From contig JADQCE010000002.1 in the NCBI GenBank assembly GCA_016278265.1, forward strand, positions 372,001 to 436,000: DNA of 64,000 bases. Direction: 5' to 3'. Each line of letters begins with the position of its first letter. Position 1 is the stretch's first letter. Position numbers and translations under genes: made by a program. The notes below the pieces were generated by a model. That model saw only the letters and a program-made list of their open reading frames with translations, did not search any database and was not told the origin of the DNA. The DNA comes from Halothiobacillus sp. GTDB taxonomy: Bacteria; Pseudomonadota; Gammaproteobacteria; Halothiobacillales; Halothiobacillaceae. Below, piece after piece: positions 46,640 to 54,590 of the stretch.

Positions 46640-47665
46640 TTACCCGTCCTGTGCTTTTTTCCTCGGAGCCACCGGCATCACCCGGATCGCTTTCCGGCTG
46701 CGCAGGTAGGCTTCTGTCTGCTTGCGTGTAGTATGGCCCAGCAACGCCTGCGGGTCATGCCCCTGGTCGTCGGCATCGGTCGCCGCCTTGGCTCGCAGGT
46801 CGTGGAACGTGAACCGCTCGCGCAAGACTTCCTCGCGGATCGCCCGGCGCTGTAGCCTCTGCCACCAAGCCTTAAATCCGTTGGTCGTGTACGCCTTGCC
46901 GTCGCGCCGGCGGATCAGCGTCAGTCCGAACACCTCACGCGAGGCCTTGAGCCGGCGGATCACGTCGGATAGCTCGGGCGTGATCTCCATCACCTGCCGC
47001 TGACCCGTCTTGCCCTGGCGCAAAACCAGGCCGTCGTCGGTGACTTGGCTCTGCGTGAGTTGGATCAGGTCGCCTAATCGAATCCCGGTCGCGTATGCCA
47101 GATCCATCACCGCCTGCCCATGCTCGTCGGCCAGCGCCTTGACGGCGATGAACTCCGCATCGCTGACGTACCGGTCGCGGGATTCCTCTTTGTTGCGCTC
47201 GACGCCGATGCAGGGGTTTCGGCTCGCCATGCCGATCCGCATCGCCTTTGTGTAGGCGACCGACAGCGTGCCGATCTGCCGGTTCGCGGAGACTGGCGAC
47301 TTGTGCGCCTCGAGGAATTGCGCTACATGCTGTGGCTGGACGGCATCGGGCCGCATGTGGCCGAATGCCTTTTCCAGCACGTCGATGTGGGCGCTCCGGT
47401 CTTTCTGCGTTCTTTCTGCAAGTGCAGAAAGGTGCTTCACCCGGTAGTAGTGCAGCATGGCCGCCACGGTATCGCCACGGCTCGGCTCACGGCGCTCGGA
47501 CTCGATGCGCGCCCACTTCATCTTCGCCTCGGGCAACGAACTGCCAAGCGGCTCCCAGTGCCGGCGGCCGTCGGCGTCGTGGTTGTGGACGTAGTAATAG
47601 GCGCGGCCCTTCTGCTGCATTCGCGGCGGAAGGTGCAGACCTTTGGTGCGGCGTCGTGGTGCCAT
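46640..47665 (-). CDS. int: Phage integrase (tyrosine recombinase)
   Basis: 341 aa. An N-terminal arm-binding part and SAM-like core-binding domain precede the catalytic domain, with Arg in YATGIRLGDLIQL, Lys in RQGKTGQRQ, HxxR in FHDLRAKAATDA, His in LLGHTTRKQ and Tyr in TEAYLRS. All catalytic residues are present. It would recombine attP with the 3' end of tRNA-Pro; the att core lies about 400 bases away. The excisionase candidate is the DUF4224 gene two genes upstream. Confidence 0.95.
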   Translation of the reverse strand: MAPRRRTKGLHLPPRMQQKGRAYYYVHNHDADGRRHWEPLGSSLPEAKMKWARIESERREPSRGDTVAAMLHYYRVKHLSALAERTQKDRSAHIDVLEKAFGHMRPDAVQPQHVAQFLEAHKSPVSANRQIGTLSVAYTKAMRIGMASRNPCIGVERNKEESRDRYVSDAEFIAVKALADEHGQAVMDLAYATGIRLGDLIQLTQSQVTDDGLVLRQGKTGQRQVMEITPELSDVIRRLKASREVFGLTLIRRRDGKAYTTNGFKAWWQRLQRRAIREEVLRERFTFHDLRAKAATDADDQGHDPQALLGHTTRKQTEAYLRSRKAIRVMPVAPRKKAQDG

Positions 47666-47669
47666 GGTT

Positions 47670-47939
47670 TCAGTCCGCTATTGGGCGGTAGGCGTTGATG
47701 TCTAGTGGATGACCTGAAGTTGTGAACCCACCAGCCGGCTGTTCAAAGTTCAGGTAGGTGTTTCCATTGCGGGTGCGAATGTCCATCCGGGAGCCATCAG
47801 GCAGCGGGAGTTTTTCGCTATTCCACGGAATCCACCCGTATGAGTCGGATTCGACGATGCGCCAGTCCGCGCCGTGCTTCTTGACGCCATCAGGCACAAC
47901 CCGATGCTCTTTCGTCCGCTTGTTAATCGCATAAATCAT
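47670..47939 (-). CDS. Hypothetical phage protein
   Basis: 89 aa, family not recognised. It begins MIYAINKRTKEHRVVPDG and contains aromatic-rich, mostly beta-like segments and no membrane helix. The ATG at 47939 is chosen since upstream sequence is the DUF4224 gene. It lies between the excisionase-like gene and int in the leftward operon. Confidence 0.7.
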   Translation of the reverse strand: MIYAINKRTKEHRVVPDGVKKHGADWRIVESDSYGWIPWNSEKLPLPDGSRMDIRTRNGNTYLNFEQPAGGFTTSGHPLDINAYRPIAD

Positions 47940-47946
47940 TGTCACC

Positions 47947-48153
47947 TCACGCACTGATATGTCTAAGGTTAGGCTCGTCGGCCTTCGGTGCCGAGTCGCT
48001 GGTGAATGCCAGCTCGAACTCCTTGCGCATAACTGACGGCCGACCCCAGCGGTCGACGGCGTACTTGATGCCGTAGGAATTGAGCCAGGCTTTTTGCTTG
48101 GAGATGTGAGCATAGCCGCTCGCCTCTCGCAATTCGTTCTGTGTCAGAAACAT
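47947..48153 (-). CDS. DUF4224 protein, possible excisionase/directionality factor
   Basis: 68 aa. MFLTQNELREASGYAHISKQKAWLNSYGIKYAVDRWGRPSV fits the DUF4224 pattern: a small winged-helix-like domain often found next to phage integrases. The position just upstream of int supports an excision or integrase-control role, which is inferred. Confidence 0.75.
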   Translation of the reverse strand: MFLTQNELREASGYAHISKQKAWLNSYGIKYAVDRWGRPSVMRKEFELAFTSDSAPKADEPNLRHISA

Positions 48154-48163
48154 GCGGCCTCCG

Positions 48164-48307
48164 TCAGTTCCGGCAGTCGTCGGTGGATTCGTGCTCGTCA
48201 CTCTCGCTGTTGCCACGCTCCTGCATCCACACGCCGACGATCACGCCGGCGATGGCGACCAGGCACAGGGCTGCGGTGACGAGTAGGGCGATGGTTTCGG
48301 GGGTCAT
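48164..48307 (-). CDS. Small phage membrane protein (47 aa)
   Basis: MTPETIALLVTAALCLVAIAG starts a single helix followed by an acidic tail rich in Glu/Asp/Ser. The start overlaps the stop of the preceding gene (ATGA), which supports reality. Function unknown. Confidence 0.65.
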   Translation of the reverse strand: MTPETIALLVTAALCLVAIAGVIVGVWMQERGNSESDEHESTDDCRN

Positions 48308-48585
48308 TGGTCGCGGTCCTCCGGGCGAACCTGCTTGGCTCCAACAAACATGCGAACAGGTGGCGGCTCAGGCGGCGGTGGCTGATTGTCGTTGTCGACA
48401 CGTTTGCCCTCGCGCCGATCACGGAATTTGCGCAGGTCTTTAAGCAGGCGATCCTTTTCCTTGATGCGCGCAACCTCAATGCGTAGCCGAGTGTTTTCCG
48501 CGATCTGTCTGGACAGGAGCACCATGAACATGAGCGCCCCGGCAGAAATTACGATCACCGCTGACAGGAATTCGCACTCCATCAC
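48304..48585 (-). CDS. Phage membrane/coiled-coil protein
   Basis: 93 aa. An N-terminal helix (FLSAVIVISAGALMFMVLLS) is followed by a charged coiled coil (RLRIEVARIKEKDRLLKDLRKFRD) and a Pro-rich tail. Spanin- or exclusion-like architecture, but the location in the early left arm argues against lysis. Function unknown. Overlaps both neighbours by four bases. Confidence 0.7.
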   Translation of the reverse strand: MMECEFLSAVIVISAGALMFMVLLSRQIAENTRLRIEVARIKEKDRLLKDLRKFRDRREGKRVDNDNQPPPPEPPPVRMFVGAKQVRPEDRDQ

Positions 48586-48794
48586 TCCACCCCCTCGGCT
48601 TCTCGCGTAAATGCAGGCGACCCGTCATCGGAAACCATGTGTTCCGGCACTTCGTCACGTAGGCAATACGGGGTTTGCTCACGGCTTATCGCCCCACAAC
48701 AGGGACACCCAGCGTTACCCGAGCAATACGGCTTCTGCACAAAACCATCTGCACACACACGGGAATCGGCGCGGTAGGATTTGCAAGGCTTCAT
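48582..48794 (-). CDS. Cysteine-rich small phage protein
   Basis: 70 aa with eight cysteines in CKSYRADSRVC, CSGNAGCPCC and YCLRD, likely a zinc-binding fold. The start ATG 48794 is preceded by a GAGGGGGG ribosome site that doubles as the end of the upstream gene. It ends in the recurring REAEG tail. Function unknown. Confidence 0.7.
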   Translation of the reverse strand: MKPCKSYRADSRVCADGFVQKPYCSGNAGCPCCGAISREQTPYCLRDEVPEHMVSDDGSPAFTREAEGVE

Positions 48795-49063
48795 GATCCA
48801 CCCCCCTCGGCTTCGCACTTGGCTGCACGCGGCGGCTCGATCTCCGGCCCAAGAGGGAGGGCACCCTCCTCCGGGTAGTCGGTCAGGTAAGCGGCATGTT
48901 GGTAGTAGCGATTCTTGGCCCCCTCAACCTCGTCCCTGAATGGGATGGTCGGGCGCTCCACGATGGTGTACTCGGACTCCATCAGCTCATCGTCATCGTG
49001 CGTAACTTCCATCCCGGCGAATTCGGCCAGTTCTTTGATCTGATGCGCGGTCAAAGTCAGCAT
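48791..49063 (-). CDS. Hypothetical phage protein
   Basis: 90 aa, starts MLTLTAHQIKELAEFAG, acidic middle, tail CEAEGGGS that belongs to the recurring linker class. No recognised domain. Its start lies within the end of the 43-aa gene upstream. Function unknown. Confidence 0.7.
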   Translation of the reverse strand: MLTLTAHQIKELAEFAGMEVTHDDDELMESEYTIVERPTIPFRDEVEGAKNRYYQHAAYLTDYPEEGALPLGPEIEPPRAAKCEAEGGGS

Positions 49064-49188
49064 GGGAAATCCTCCCCGTATCGTTTCTTCCAGCGTCGGC
49101 AGCGCGAGCGGCCAGCAATCCAATCTCCAACGAACAGAGCGGCTAGCAGCGCCAGCCCTGCCAGCGAAAACACGTCCACGCCGCTCAT
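49057..49188 (-). CDS. Small phage membrane protein (43 aa)
   Basis: MSGVDVFSLAGLALLAALFVG begins with one membrane helix, followed by a strongly basic tail (RSRCRRWKKR). It overlaps both neighbouring genes (ATGA-type at 49185-49188; 7 bases at 49057-49063), a spacing typical of real genes in this arm. Function unknown. Confidence 0.65.
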   Translation of the reverse strand: MSGVDVFSLAGLALLAALFVGDWIAGRSRCRRWKKRYGEDFPC

Positions 49189-49622
49189 GACTCACCTTCC
49201 TCGGCTTCGCGGCGTAGGCGGTCGGCCCGCTCTCCAAGTTCAAAGGCGACTGAATCGCACCCAGCGGCCAAATCGTGATCTCCGTCACAGCCCCGCTCCT
49301 CAAACTCTTCCTTGCGGCGATCTGCGATCGCCTTGGCTTCGGCAAGCGCATCTGCCGCCACCAGCAGGTCGCGGTGGGCTAGTATTCCGCCGTATCCGTT
49401 GAGTGACTTCTCAACCGCGACCAGCGTTGACTGGCCGATGTGGCCGGCGTGGCGTTCAGCAGCTTGTTCTCCCAGCTCCCGCTCAAGCTCGGCGATGCGC
49501 TCCGCGTCGGCCTCGATGCGGTCGGCGGCTTCCCGTGCAAGTTGCACAAGCTGTCGCTGGCTGATCGGGTCATCTGGATGGTGCGGCGCTCTCAGTCCGC
49601 CGATAAGCATTACGTCGCTCAT
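49185..49622 (-). CDS. Coiled-coil phage protein
   Basis: 145 aa, mainly helical (ADRIEADAERIAELERELGEQAAE), no recognised domain. The C-terminus RLRREAEEGES is shared with the protein at 46327. Function unknown. Confidence 0.7.
   Translation of the reverse strand: MSDVMLIGGLRAPHHPDDPISQRQLVQLAREAADRIEADAERIAELERELGEQAAERHAGHIGQSTLVAVEKSLNGYGGILAHRDLLVAADALAEAKAIADRRKEEFEERGCDGDHDLAAGCDSVAFELGERADRLRREAEEGES
49199..49221. repeat. 23-bp repeat (identical to 46356-46378)
   Basis: Second copy of the 23-base stretch, at the same position relative to the stop codon region of its gene. Shorter versions of its first 12 bases recur at 48593-48606 and 48803-48816. Confidence 0.85.
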
Positions 49623-49984
49623 GCTGCCTCCGTGAGTCGGTAATCGTTCGCGGATCCTTGATACCCGGGGTCGCGCGGGTTCTCCGCGCCGTAGAAAACC
49701 TCGCCTTCCTCGACCTCGCCGGTGCTGACCATGCGGTAGAGGTGGCCCTTGAGCTTGTCCGTGTCGCCGGGGTAGGCGCGTAGCGTCATGTAGAGGTCAC
49801 CCCATGTGCGCGGGCCGTCTGCCAGCTCACGACGGATGGCGGCGAACATGGCCGGGTTATACGGGTGCCAGGTGGTGTACTTGGCTCCGAGTCCGTCGAT
49901 CACCGGATAGCCTTCGCTCCGAGTCATGGGACGATGGGTGCGCTGCGGGGCGCGCGGTTCGGTTAGGAGGTCGAGTTGGGTCAT
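49619..49984 (-). CDS. Phage protein with winged-helix-like region
   Basis: 121 aa. The central part MFAAIRRELADGPRTWGDLYMTLRAYPGDTDKLKGHLYRMVSTGEVEEGEVFY reads like a small wHTH, with turn and wing residues. No confident family. Overlaps the next gene at its stop. Possible DNA-binding role in the early arm. Confidence 0.65.
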   Translation of the reverse strand: MTQLDLLTEPRAPQRTHRPMTRSEGYPVIDGLGAKYTTWHPYNPAMFAAIRRELADGPRTWGDLYMTLRAYPGDTDKLKGHLYRMVSTGEVEEGEVFYGAENPRDPGYQGSANDYRLTEAA

Positions 49985-49989
49985 GACGA

Positions 49990-50316
49990 TCAGTCCTCGA
50001 TCTTGAGCGCCTTGAACGCAATCTTCCGCAGGTCGCTCAGGTGCTCGTCCTTCGACTGCACCACGTCTTGCCGTCGCGCTTCTGAGCTTGGCCGAAGCCC
50101 TGCCATGTAGAGTTCATCCATGAGCTGTTGCGCTGCCTCACGGCTAACCATGGCTGTCGGCTCAATGCGCTCTGCCTCGTTCTGCTCGGTCATTACGATC
50201 GGCTGACCGACAGCGACTTTCCCCGGCGATCCTTTCGCGTAGACGTGGAGAACGAACGGCTGGCTTGGCGCAAACACATCTCGAGAGATGCTGAAATTGA
50301 GATCAGGTCGCACCAT
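49990..50316 (-). CDS. Hypothetical phage protein
   Basis: 108 aa, unknown. ATG at 50316 overlaps the stop of ssb (TGATG) and has GGGAGG upstream, so it is translationally coupled to ssb. A beta-rich N-terminal half is followed by a helical C-terminal half; no recognised motif. Confidence 0.7.
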   Translation of the reverse strand: MVRPDLNFSISRDVFAPSQPFVLHVYAKGSPGKVAVGQPIVMTEQNEAERIEPTAMVSREAAQQLMDELYMAGLRPSSEARRQDVVQSKDEHLSDLRKIAFKALKIED

Positions 50317-50786
50317 CACGCACACCTCCCGTCCACGGCGGCGAACGGAATATCATCGGAGCCGAAATCGCCGCCGCCATTGCCATACGCCTGCCCGGTC
50401 GCTGGCGGCGGCGCCATCCCACCGGCTGCCTGCTGGCTTTGCTGTGAGGGCGGTTGCTGGCGGGGCTGTTGGCGGTCGTCGCCGCCGATCAGGTCCAGCT
50501 CGTTGACGCTCAGGGCGATCTTGAATCCCTGGCTGCCGTCGCGCTTGTCGAACACCTTGTCCTCGATGGGGCCGGAGACGGCGACCTGCTTGCCCTTGGT
50601 CAGGTACTGGATCAGGCCGGACTCGGCGCGCTTGCCGAAGATGGCGCAGTCGATCCACATGGCGCGCTTGTTGTCGCCGTAGCCCACGTCGACGGCGAGG
50701 GGGAAGCTGGCTACGGTGGTTCCGTTGGGGGTTGCTCGCGTTTCTGCATCGCTGCCGAGGCGGCCGATGGCGGTGAATTGGTTCAT
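50316..50786 (-). CDS. ssb: Phage single-stranded DNA-binding protein
   Basis: 156 aa. An N-terminal OB fold (MNQFTAIGRLGSDAETRATPNGTTVASFPLAVD; WIDCAIFGKRAE) is followed by a Gln/Pro/Gly-rich linker and the acidic tip-like stretch DFGSDDIPF, which is the partner-binding motif but is followed here by AAVDGRCA rather than ending the protein. Works with the RecT/YqaJ pair encoded just upstream. Confidence 0.93.
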   Translation of the reverse strand: MNQFTAIGRLGSDAETRATPNGTTVASFPLAVDVGYGDNKRAMWIDCAIFGKRAESGLIQYLTKGKQVAVSGPIEDKVFDKRDGSQGFKIALSVNELDLIGGDDRQQPRQQPPSQQSQQAAGGMAPPPATGQAYGNGGGDFGSDDIPFAAVDGRCA

Positions 50787-51043
50787 GCCCGCACCTCGCT
50801 CTGTTGGCTTTCCATCTCATCGGCGGCATTCGGGAACACCGGCTCATCGGTGATTTTCAGGACGCGCATATTCCAGAAGTGCGTACTTCGCAGCTCGGGC
50901 AATATCTTCTTGAGACGATCCCTCGCGTCGTCCACTGACTCGGCGATGATCTCGGCGTGGGCTTTTCCCTCCCAATTCGTGTAGTAGTACGGGTCACGTC
51001 GGTCGGCGACGTACACGATGTGGAACTTGGTCATGACATTCAT
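50783..51043 (-). CDS. Hypothetical phage protein
   Basis: 86 aa between recT and ssb, overlapping both. Begins MNVMTKFHIVYVADRRDPYYY; two aromatic-rich beta strands then a helix with DDARDRLKKILPEL. GGGGAGG upstream supports the first ATG. Function unknown, but the position implies a link to recombination or replication. Confidence 0.7.
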   Translation of the reverse strand: MNVMTKFHIVYVADRRDPYYYTNWEGKAHAEIIAESVDDARDRLKKILPELRSTHFWNMRVLKITDEPVFPNAADEMESQQSEVRA

Positions 51044-51900
51044 GCCCGCACCTCCCCGGTCTCGCGGTCGACGTTGTCGAGCATGCCGGGCTGGTCACCG
51101 CCCTGGTCCTCGATCGGTTCCGGCGCGACGATCTCGCCCTCGAGCACGTCGCTGTAGTCCGGCTCCTGCTGCTCGTCGATCTGGCTGGCGGTCGCCAGTT
51201 CGATGGAGACGGGCAGGTACTTGAACAGGCGGCGAAGGGCGGTCTTGCGGCCCATCTCGACGTAGTGATCTTTCCAGGGGCCAAACTTGCCCTTGGTCTG
51301 TGTGCTGTCGCGGATGGCGTCGACGTCCGCCTTGCCCATCACCTCGAAGGCGTGGCCCCCGCCGACCAGCTTGGCGACGGCGTAGAAGTGGGTGATCTCG
51401 CCACGGTGGCCTGATGCCGGGCGGTGCTCGAGTCGTTCCTCGAGGCCATAGGCGAAGTCGAACTCGTCGTGCTCACGCACTTCGTGGGCGGCGATGCTGA
51501 CGATCTGGCCGGAGCGGCGGGCGAGGTCGATCAGGCCCTTGTAGCCCATGATCACCTGCACCTCGGTGGTGCCCTGCTTGCGATTCTCGAACGGGATCAG
51601 GTAGGCGTGGCCGAGCGGCGTGTTGGGTTCGAGGCCAAGCTGCGCGCACTGGACGACGGCGCTCATCAGGCTCTCGATCCGGCAGTTCATCAGCTTCGGG
51701 GTGGTGCGCATGGCGCCCAGGGCGATCTTGAGCATGCGATCGGTGCTGACGTGCTTGGGCAGCACGGCGGCCATCGATCCCTTCTGGCTCTCGAAGAACT
51801 GCTTGACGGTGCCGATGCCGGCATCCTTGGCGACCTGCCGGCTGGCCGTTGCCAGTTCGCGGTTGGACATCTTGTTCTTGAGCTGTGCGGTTGCACTCAT
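51040..51900 (-). CDS. recT: RecT-family single-strand annealing protein
   Basis: 286 aa. RecT signature: LKIALGAMRTTPKLMNCRIESLMSAVVQCAQLGLEPNTPLGHAYLIPF, VIMGYKGLIDLARRSGQI and KTALRRLFKYLPVS. It anneals single strands produced by the partner exonuclease. The acidic C-terminus is variable. ATG 51900 has family sequence from the start. The phage carries the RecE/T-type rather than the lambda Red-beta module. Confidence 0.94.
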   Translation of the reverse strand: MSATAQLKNKMSNRELATASRQVAKDAGIGTVKQFFESQKGSMAAVLPKHVSTDRMLKIALGAMRTTPKLMNCRIESLMSAVVQCAQLGLEPNTPLGHAYLIPFENRKQGTTEVQVIMGYKGLIDLARRSGQIVSIAAHEVREHDEFDFAYGLEERLEHRPASGHRGEITHFYAVAKLVGGGHAFEVMGKADVDAIRDSTQTKGKFGPWKDHYVEMGRKTALRRLFKYLPVSIELATASQIDEQQEPDYSDVLEGEIVAPEPIEDQGGDQPGMLDNVDRETGEVRA

Positions 51901-51910
51901 TGGTCGGTCC

Positions 51911-52870
51911 TCATGCCAGGCGCAGCACACGTGCGCCGGGTTTATCAGTGGTGTGTTTTTCGATCAGTGATTGGTCGGCGCCGGCGTCATTCGCCACGGC
52001 CTGCCAGTCGGTCTTGCGGCTGGGCTTGTTGGCCCGGTAGGTGAGCAGGCGCTCGCCGTTGTGGGTGACGATCTCGGCGTCCTCGAGGCGCGGGATCAGG
52101 CGGTCGCGCAGGTCTTTCTCGCGCTGGCCGAGGTTCTTGATCTCGTTTTTGACGTACCCCAGTTCGCTCGCGATGCGCGCCAGTTCCTCGTCGGCCTCGA
52201 TCTCGCGGCCCTGCTGGTGCTCTGCCCAGCGCTGGCGGGCCTCTGCCTCGCTCTGCGGATCTGGCGGGATGCCGTCCTGCACGCGCTGCCAGAACGCGGC
52301 GGCCTCGGTGAGCAGGATGTCGATCAGCTCGTCGTCACGCGGGATGCGGTAGACGCGGAAGTCCTGCCCGCCGATCAGCACGGCCAGATCGGTGCGCGCG
52401 GTGTCGGTGATGGCCATGTACCACTGGCACTGCACCAGGTACGGCTGCGGCACGTAGTCACTGCCCGGCTCGCCCCACTGCTGCGCGGCGAAACCGTTGG
52501 CCGTCTTGCACTCGAGGATGCGATCGGTGCCCAGGAGCTTCACGCCGTTCCACCGGGCGCGCTTGCCGTCTCGCACCACGGCGCGGTCGATGTTGGCAAT
52601 GGCGAAGTCGTGGCTCGGGTGGCGCATCATGGTGTTCACGCGCTGGACCGTCCGGCCCTCTCGGCGGGCGTACTCGTCGGCGACCACGTCCTCGAGCACG
52701 GTGCCCCAATAGGCCGGCTCGCTCTGGCCGTCATCGAGATCCGTCTCGCCACGCTTGTCGCGGTACAGGTCGAGCGCGGTCTTGAACTTGTTGAGCCCGA
52801 GGATCGCGCTCACGTCCGACCCGCCGATTCCCGTCCGGCGTTGCTCGAGCCATTGCTGTCGTTCGTTCAT
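51911..52870 (-). CDS. YqaJ-family viral exonuclease (RecT partner)
   Basis: 319 aa. Phage lambda-exonuclease/YqaJ fold: WLEQRRTGIGGSDVSAILGLNKF at the N-terminus, AYWGTVLEDVVADEYARREG, then catalytic DRILECKTANGF (Glu-x-Lys) and QCQWYMAITD. The C-terminal about 100 residues are a coiled extension. It would resect double-strand ends 5'-3' and hand the strand to RecT. Confidence 0.92.
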   Translation of the reverse strand: MNERQQWLEQRRTGIGGSDVSAILGLNKFKTALDLYRDKRGETDLDDGQSEPAYWGTVLEDVVADEYARREGRTVQRVNTMMRHPSHDFAIANIDRAVVRDGKRARWNGVKLLGTDRILECKTANGFAAQQWGEPGSDYVPQPYLVQCQWYMAITDTARTDLAVLIGGQDFRVYRIPRDDELIDILLTEAAAFWQRVQDGIPPDPQSEAEARQRWAEHQQGREIEADEELARIASELGYVKNEIKNLGQREKDLRDRLIPRLEDAEIVTHNGERLLTYRANKPSRKTDWQAVANDAGADQSLIEKHTTDKPGARVLRLA

Positions 52871-53034
52871 TCGTCCTCATCCTCCTGGCAGTTCTCGAAC
52901 CCCGGGTGATCCGGGTCCATGCAGTGGGGGTGCGCCATCAGTGCGCGCTGGTGCCGGCGCTGGTGGATCGACTCCGCGCGCAGCTCGGCGATGTCGTCCT
53001 CGTCCAGTTCCACGATGTCGGTGTTGGCAAACAT
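52867..53034 (-). CDS. Small acidic phage protein (55 aa)
   Basis: Begins MFANTDIVELDEDDIAELRAES. Very acidic ends flank a His-rich centre (HQRRHQRALMAHPHC). The start overlaps the preceding stop by one base (53034) and its stop overlaps the exonuclease start. Function unknown. Confidence 0.65.
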   Translation of the reverse strand: MFANTDIVELDEDDIAELRAESIHQRRHQRALMAHPHCMDPDHPGFENCQEDEDE

Positions 53035-53351
53035 CAGGCTGTCTCGGTCTCGAGACGCTGCTCGACGAGACGGACGTACCCGGCAATGTCGTGCCACGAA
53101 TCGGCATAGGCCGGATCGCCGTTGAGTATTCGCCCGACCTTGTGGGCCAGCATTTCGAGCGACTCGCGCATGTCGTCGTCGAGGCTTGCCCAGTTCCGCG
53201 AATCCTCCATCGCCCGCTTGATCGCCTGGGTGATCCGGGCGTGCTCGTCGAAGCTGCCGTATCGATTTCCGCGTTCCGCCAGGGTGGCGTCGACGCTGGT
53301 CTGTCCGTTGCCGTGCATGTCGGTCATCTCCTGTGGTGCTATTACGCTCAC
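53034..53351 (-). CDS. DUF6378-like phage protein
   Basis: 105 aa with ERGNRYGSFDEHARITQAIKRAM then ESLEMLAHKVGRILNGDPAYADSWHDIAGYV, the pattern of DUF6378 proteins common in proteobacterial phages. Molecular role unknown; resembles small nucleotide-metabolism (MazG-like all-alpha) folds only superficially. Overlaps neighbours. Confidence 0.75.
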   Translation of the reverse strand: MSVIAPQEMTDMHGNGQTSVDATLAERGNRYGSFDEHARITQAIKRAMEDSRNWASLDDDMRESLEMLAHKVGRILNGDPAYADSWHDIAGYVRLVEQRLETETA

Positions 53352-54106
53352 GCCGCCTCCTTACCCGTCACCCGATCCAGCACCTCGCTCAGCGCGGCGC
53401 CGATGTCGTCGGAGACCATCGGGACCAGGCGGCGCAGGGCGGTGACTCGGTTGTCGTTTTCGGGGAGGGGGGCGATGCCGGTCTGGCTATCCGTCTCCAT
53501 GCGGCCGATGCAGCGCCAAATCTTGGCGAGGGCATCGCGGGCGATGTATGCATCGCTGCTATCGCCGTCGATCGGCGATGGGTGCTGCGCCTGTTCGACG
53601 ATAGGCAGGTGTTCGTCGCTCAGGTCGACAGCGCTGTCTTCACCCACCTCAGCCCCGTAGTGCGCGCCGTCGTTGCCGTTCTGGCCGATCGCGTCGGCGC
53701 GATCCTCGTCGAACCGCTCGTCATCCTTCCGGCGCTTGACCTCAACCTCGATCTCCTTGGTTGCCCAAGCGGTCGAGGTGTTGATGATCGCGCCGCCGTT
53801 GAGGCTGGTTTTCTTGCTGGTCACCTCGCCGGCCTCGCGCAGGGCCTTGAGCGCGGTGCTGACCGAGCCTTGAGACAGGCCGGTCGCCTTGGATAGCTCG
53901 ACGCCGGTCTGCGGGCCGTTGTGGTCGAGCTGCGACAGGACCATCCGGGCGTTCTGCGACAGGGGTGGCGTTTCTTTCTGCATCGCTTGCTTCTCTTTCT
54001 GCACCGGCTTCGGCCGCATCTCGCGCCCAGGCGGGACCACCGGGCCGTGGTGCTTGGTCATGGGTGGAGTCGCCGGGCGTGCCTGGCGGGCTTCGAGGTC
54101 GCTCAT
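53348..54106 (-). CDS. Phage protein with MarR/ROK-type winged helix
   Basis: 252 aa. Residues 48-105 form a wHTH (LSQNARMVLSQLDHNGPQTGVELSKATGLSQGSVSTALKALREAGEV) with a wing (TSKKTSLNGGAIINT). The rest is acidic with no known domain. Could regulate the left arm or act in DNA processing. Several alternative ATGs near the N-terminus leave the exact start uncertain. Confidence 0.72.
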   Translation of the reverse strand: MSDLEARQARPATPPMTKHHGPVVPPGREMRPKPVQKEKQAMQKETPPLSQNARMVLSQLDHNGPQTGVELSKATGLSQGSVSTALKALREAGEVTSKKTSLNGGAIINTSTAWATKEIEVEVKRRKDDERFDEDRADAIGQNGNDGAHYGAEVGEDSAVDLSDEHLPIVEQAQHPSPIDGDSSDAYIARDALAKIWRCIGRMETDSQTGIAPLPENDNRVTALRRLVPMVSDDIGAALSEVLDRVTGKEAA

Positions 54107-54375
54107 GCCGGCACCTCCTTAATTTCATACCCAGCCAGGCCGAGTGCGTCTGCATGGCTGAGCGTCCCTTTCACGCTTCCGTCCATCTCCGAGTACGACT
54201 TCGGGTTGCCGTCCTTGTCTGAGGGGAACAGGTAGGTCTCGATGGCCAGCCCAGACACCCGAGCCGCGCTCGCGATCACGTACTCCTCGCCATCTAGCGG
54301 CGGGTCCAGGCGGTAGAGAGAAGCGTGGCCGTTCCACCCGGACAGATCCTTGATCTTCACTGCCGTATCGCTCAT
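54103..54375 (-). CDS. Hypothetical phage protein
   Basis: 90 aa. WNGHASLYRLDPPLDGEEYVIASA and TYLFPSDKDGNPKSYSEMDGSVKGTL resemble short phage proteins that report on protein-level attributes, but no family is certain. Overlaps both neighbours by four bases. Confidence 0.65.
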   Translation of the reverse strand: MSDTAVKIKDLSGWNGHASLYRLDPPLDGEEYVIASAARVSGLAIETYLFPSDKDGNPKSYSEMDGSVKGTLSHADALGLAGYEIKEVPA

Positions 54376-54590
54376 GCCACACCCCGCTCGAGCTTGTTGA
54401 ACTGATCCCAGCGGTGGTGAAGCTGGGCGGTGCTCGGCTTTGGTCCGTCGCGCTCGACGTTCCGGCCGCCGAGGTACTTGTCCCCCATCGCCTCACGCGC
54501 TGCCGCCAGCCGGCGGTCGATCTCGCTGGTCTTGCTGGTGCGCTGAACTGCCATCTGGCGGCGCTGGCGCTTCTTGAGTAGTCCGAACAT
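54372..54590 (-). CDS. Small basic phage protein
   Basis: 72 aa, strongly basic N-terminus (MFGLLKKRQRRQMAVQR), no recognised domain. AGGAGGAC precedes the ATG. It is the first gene after the 376-base structured gap, so its transcript probably carries that structured leader. Confidence 0.65.
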   Translation of the reverse strand: MFGLLKKRQRRQMAVQRTSKTSEIDRRLAAAREAMGDKYLGGRNVERDGPKPSTAQLHHRWDQFNKLERGVA

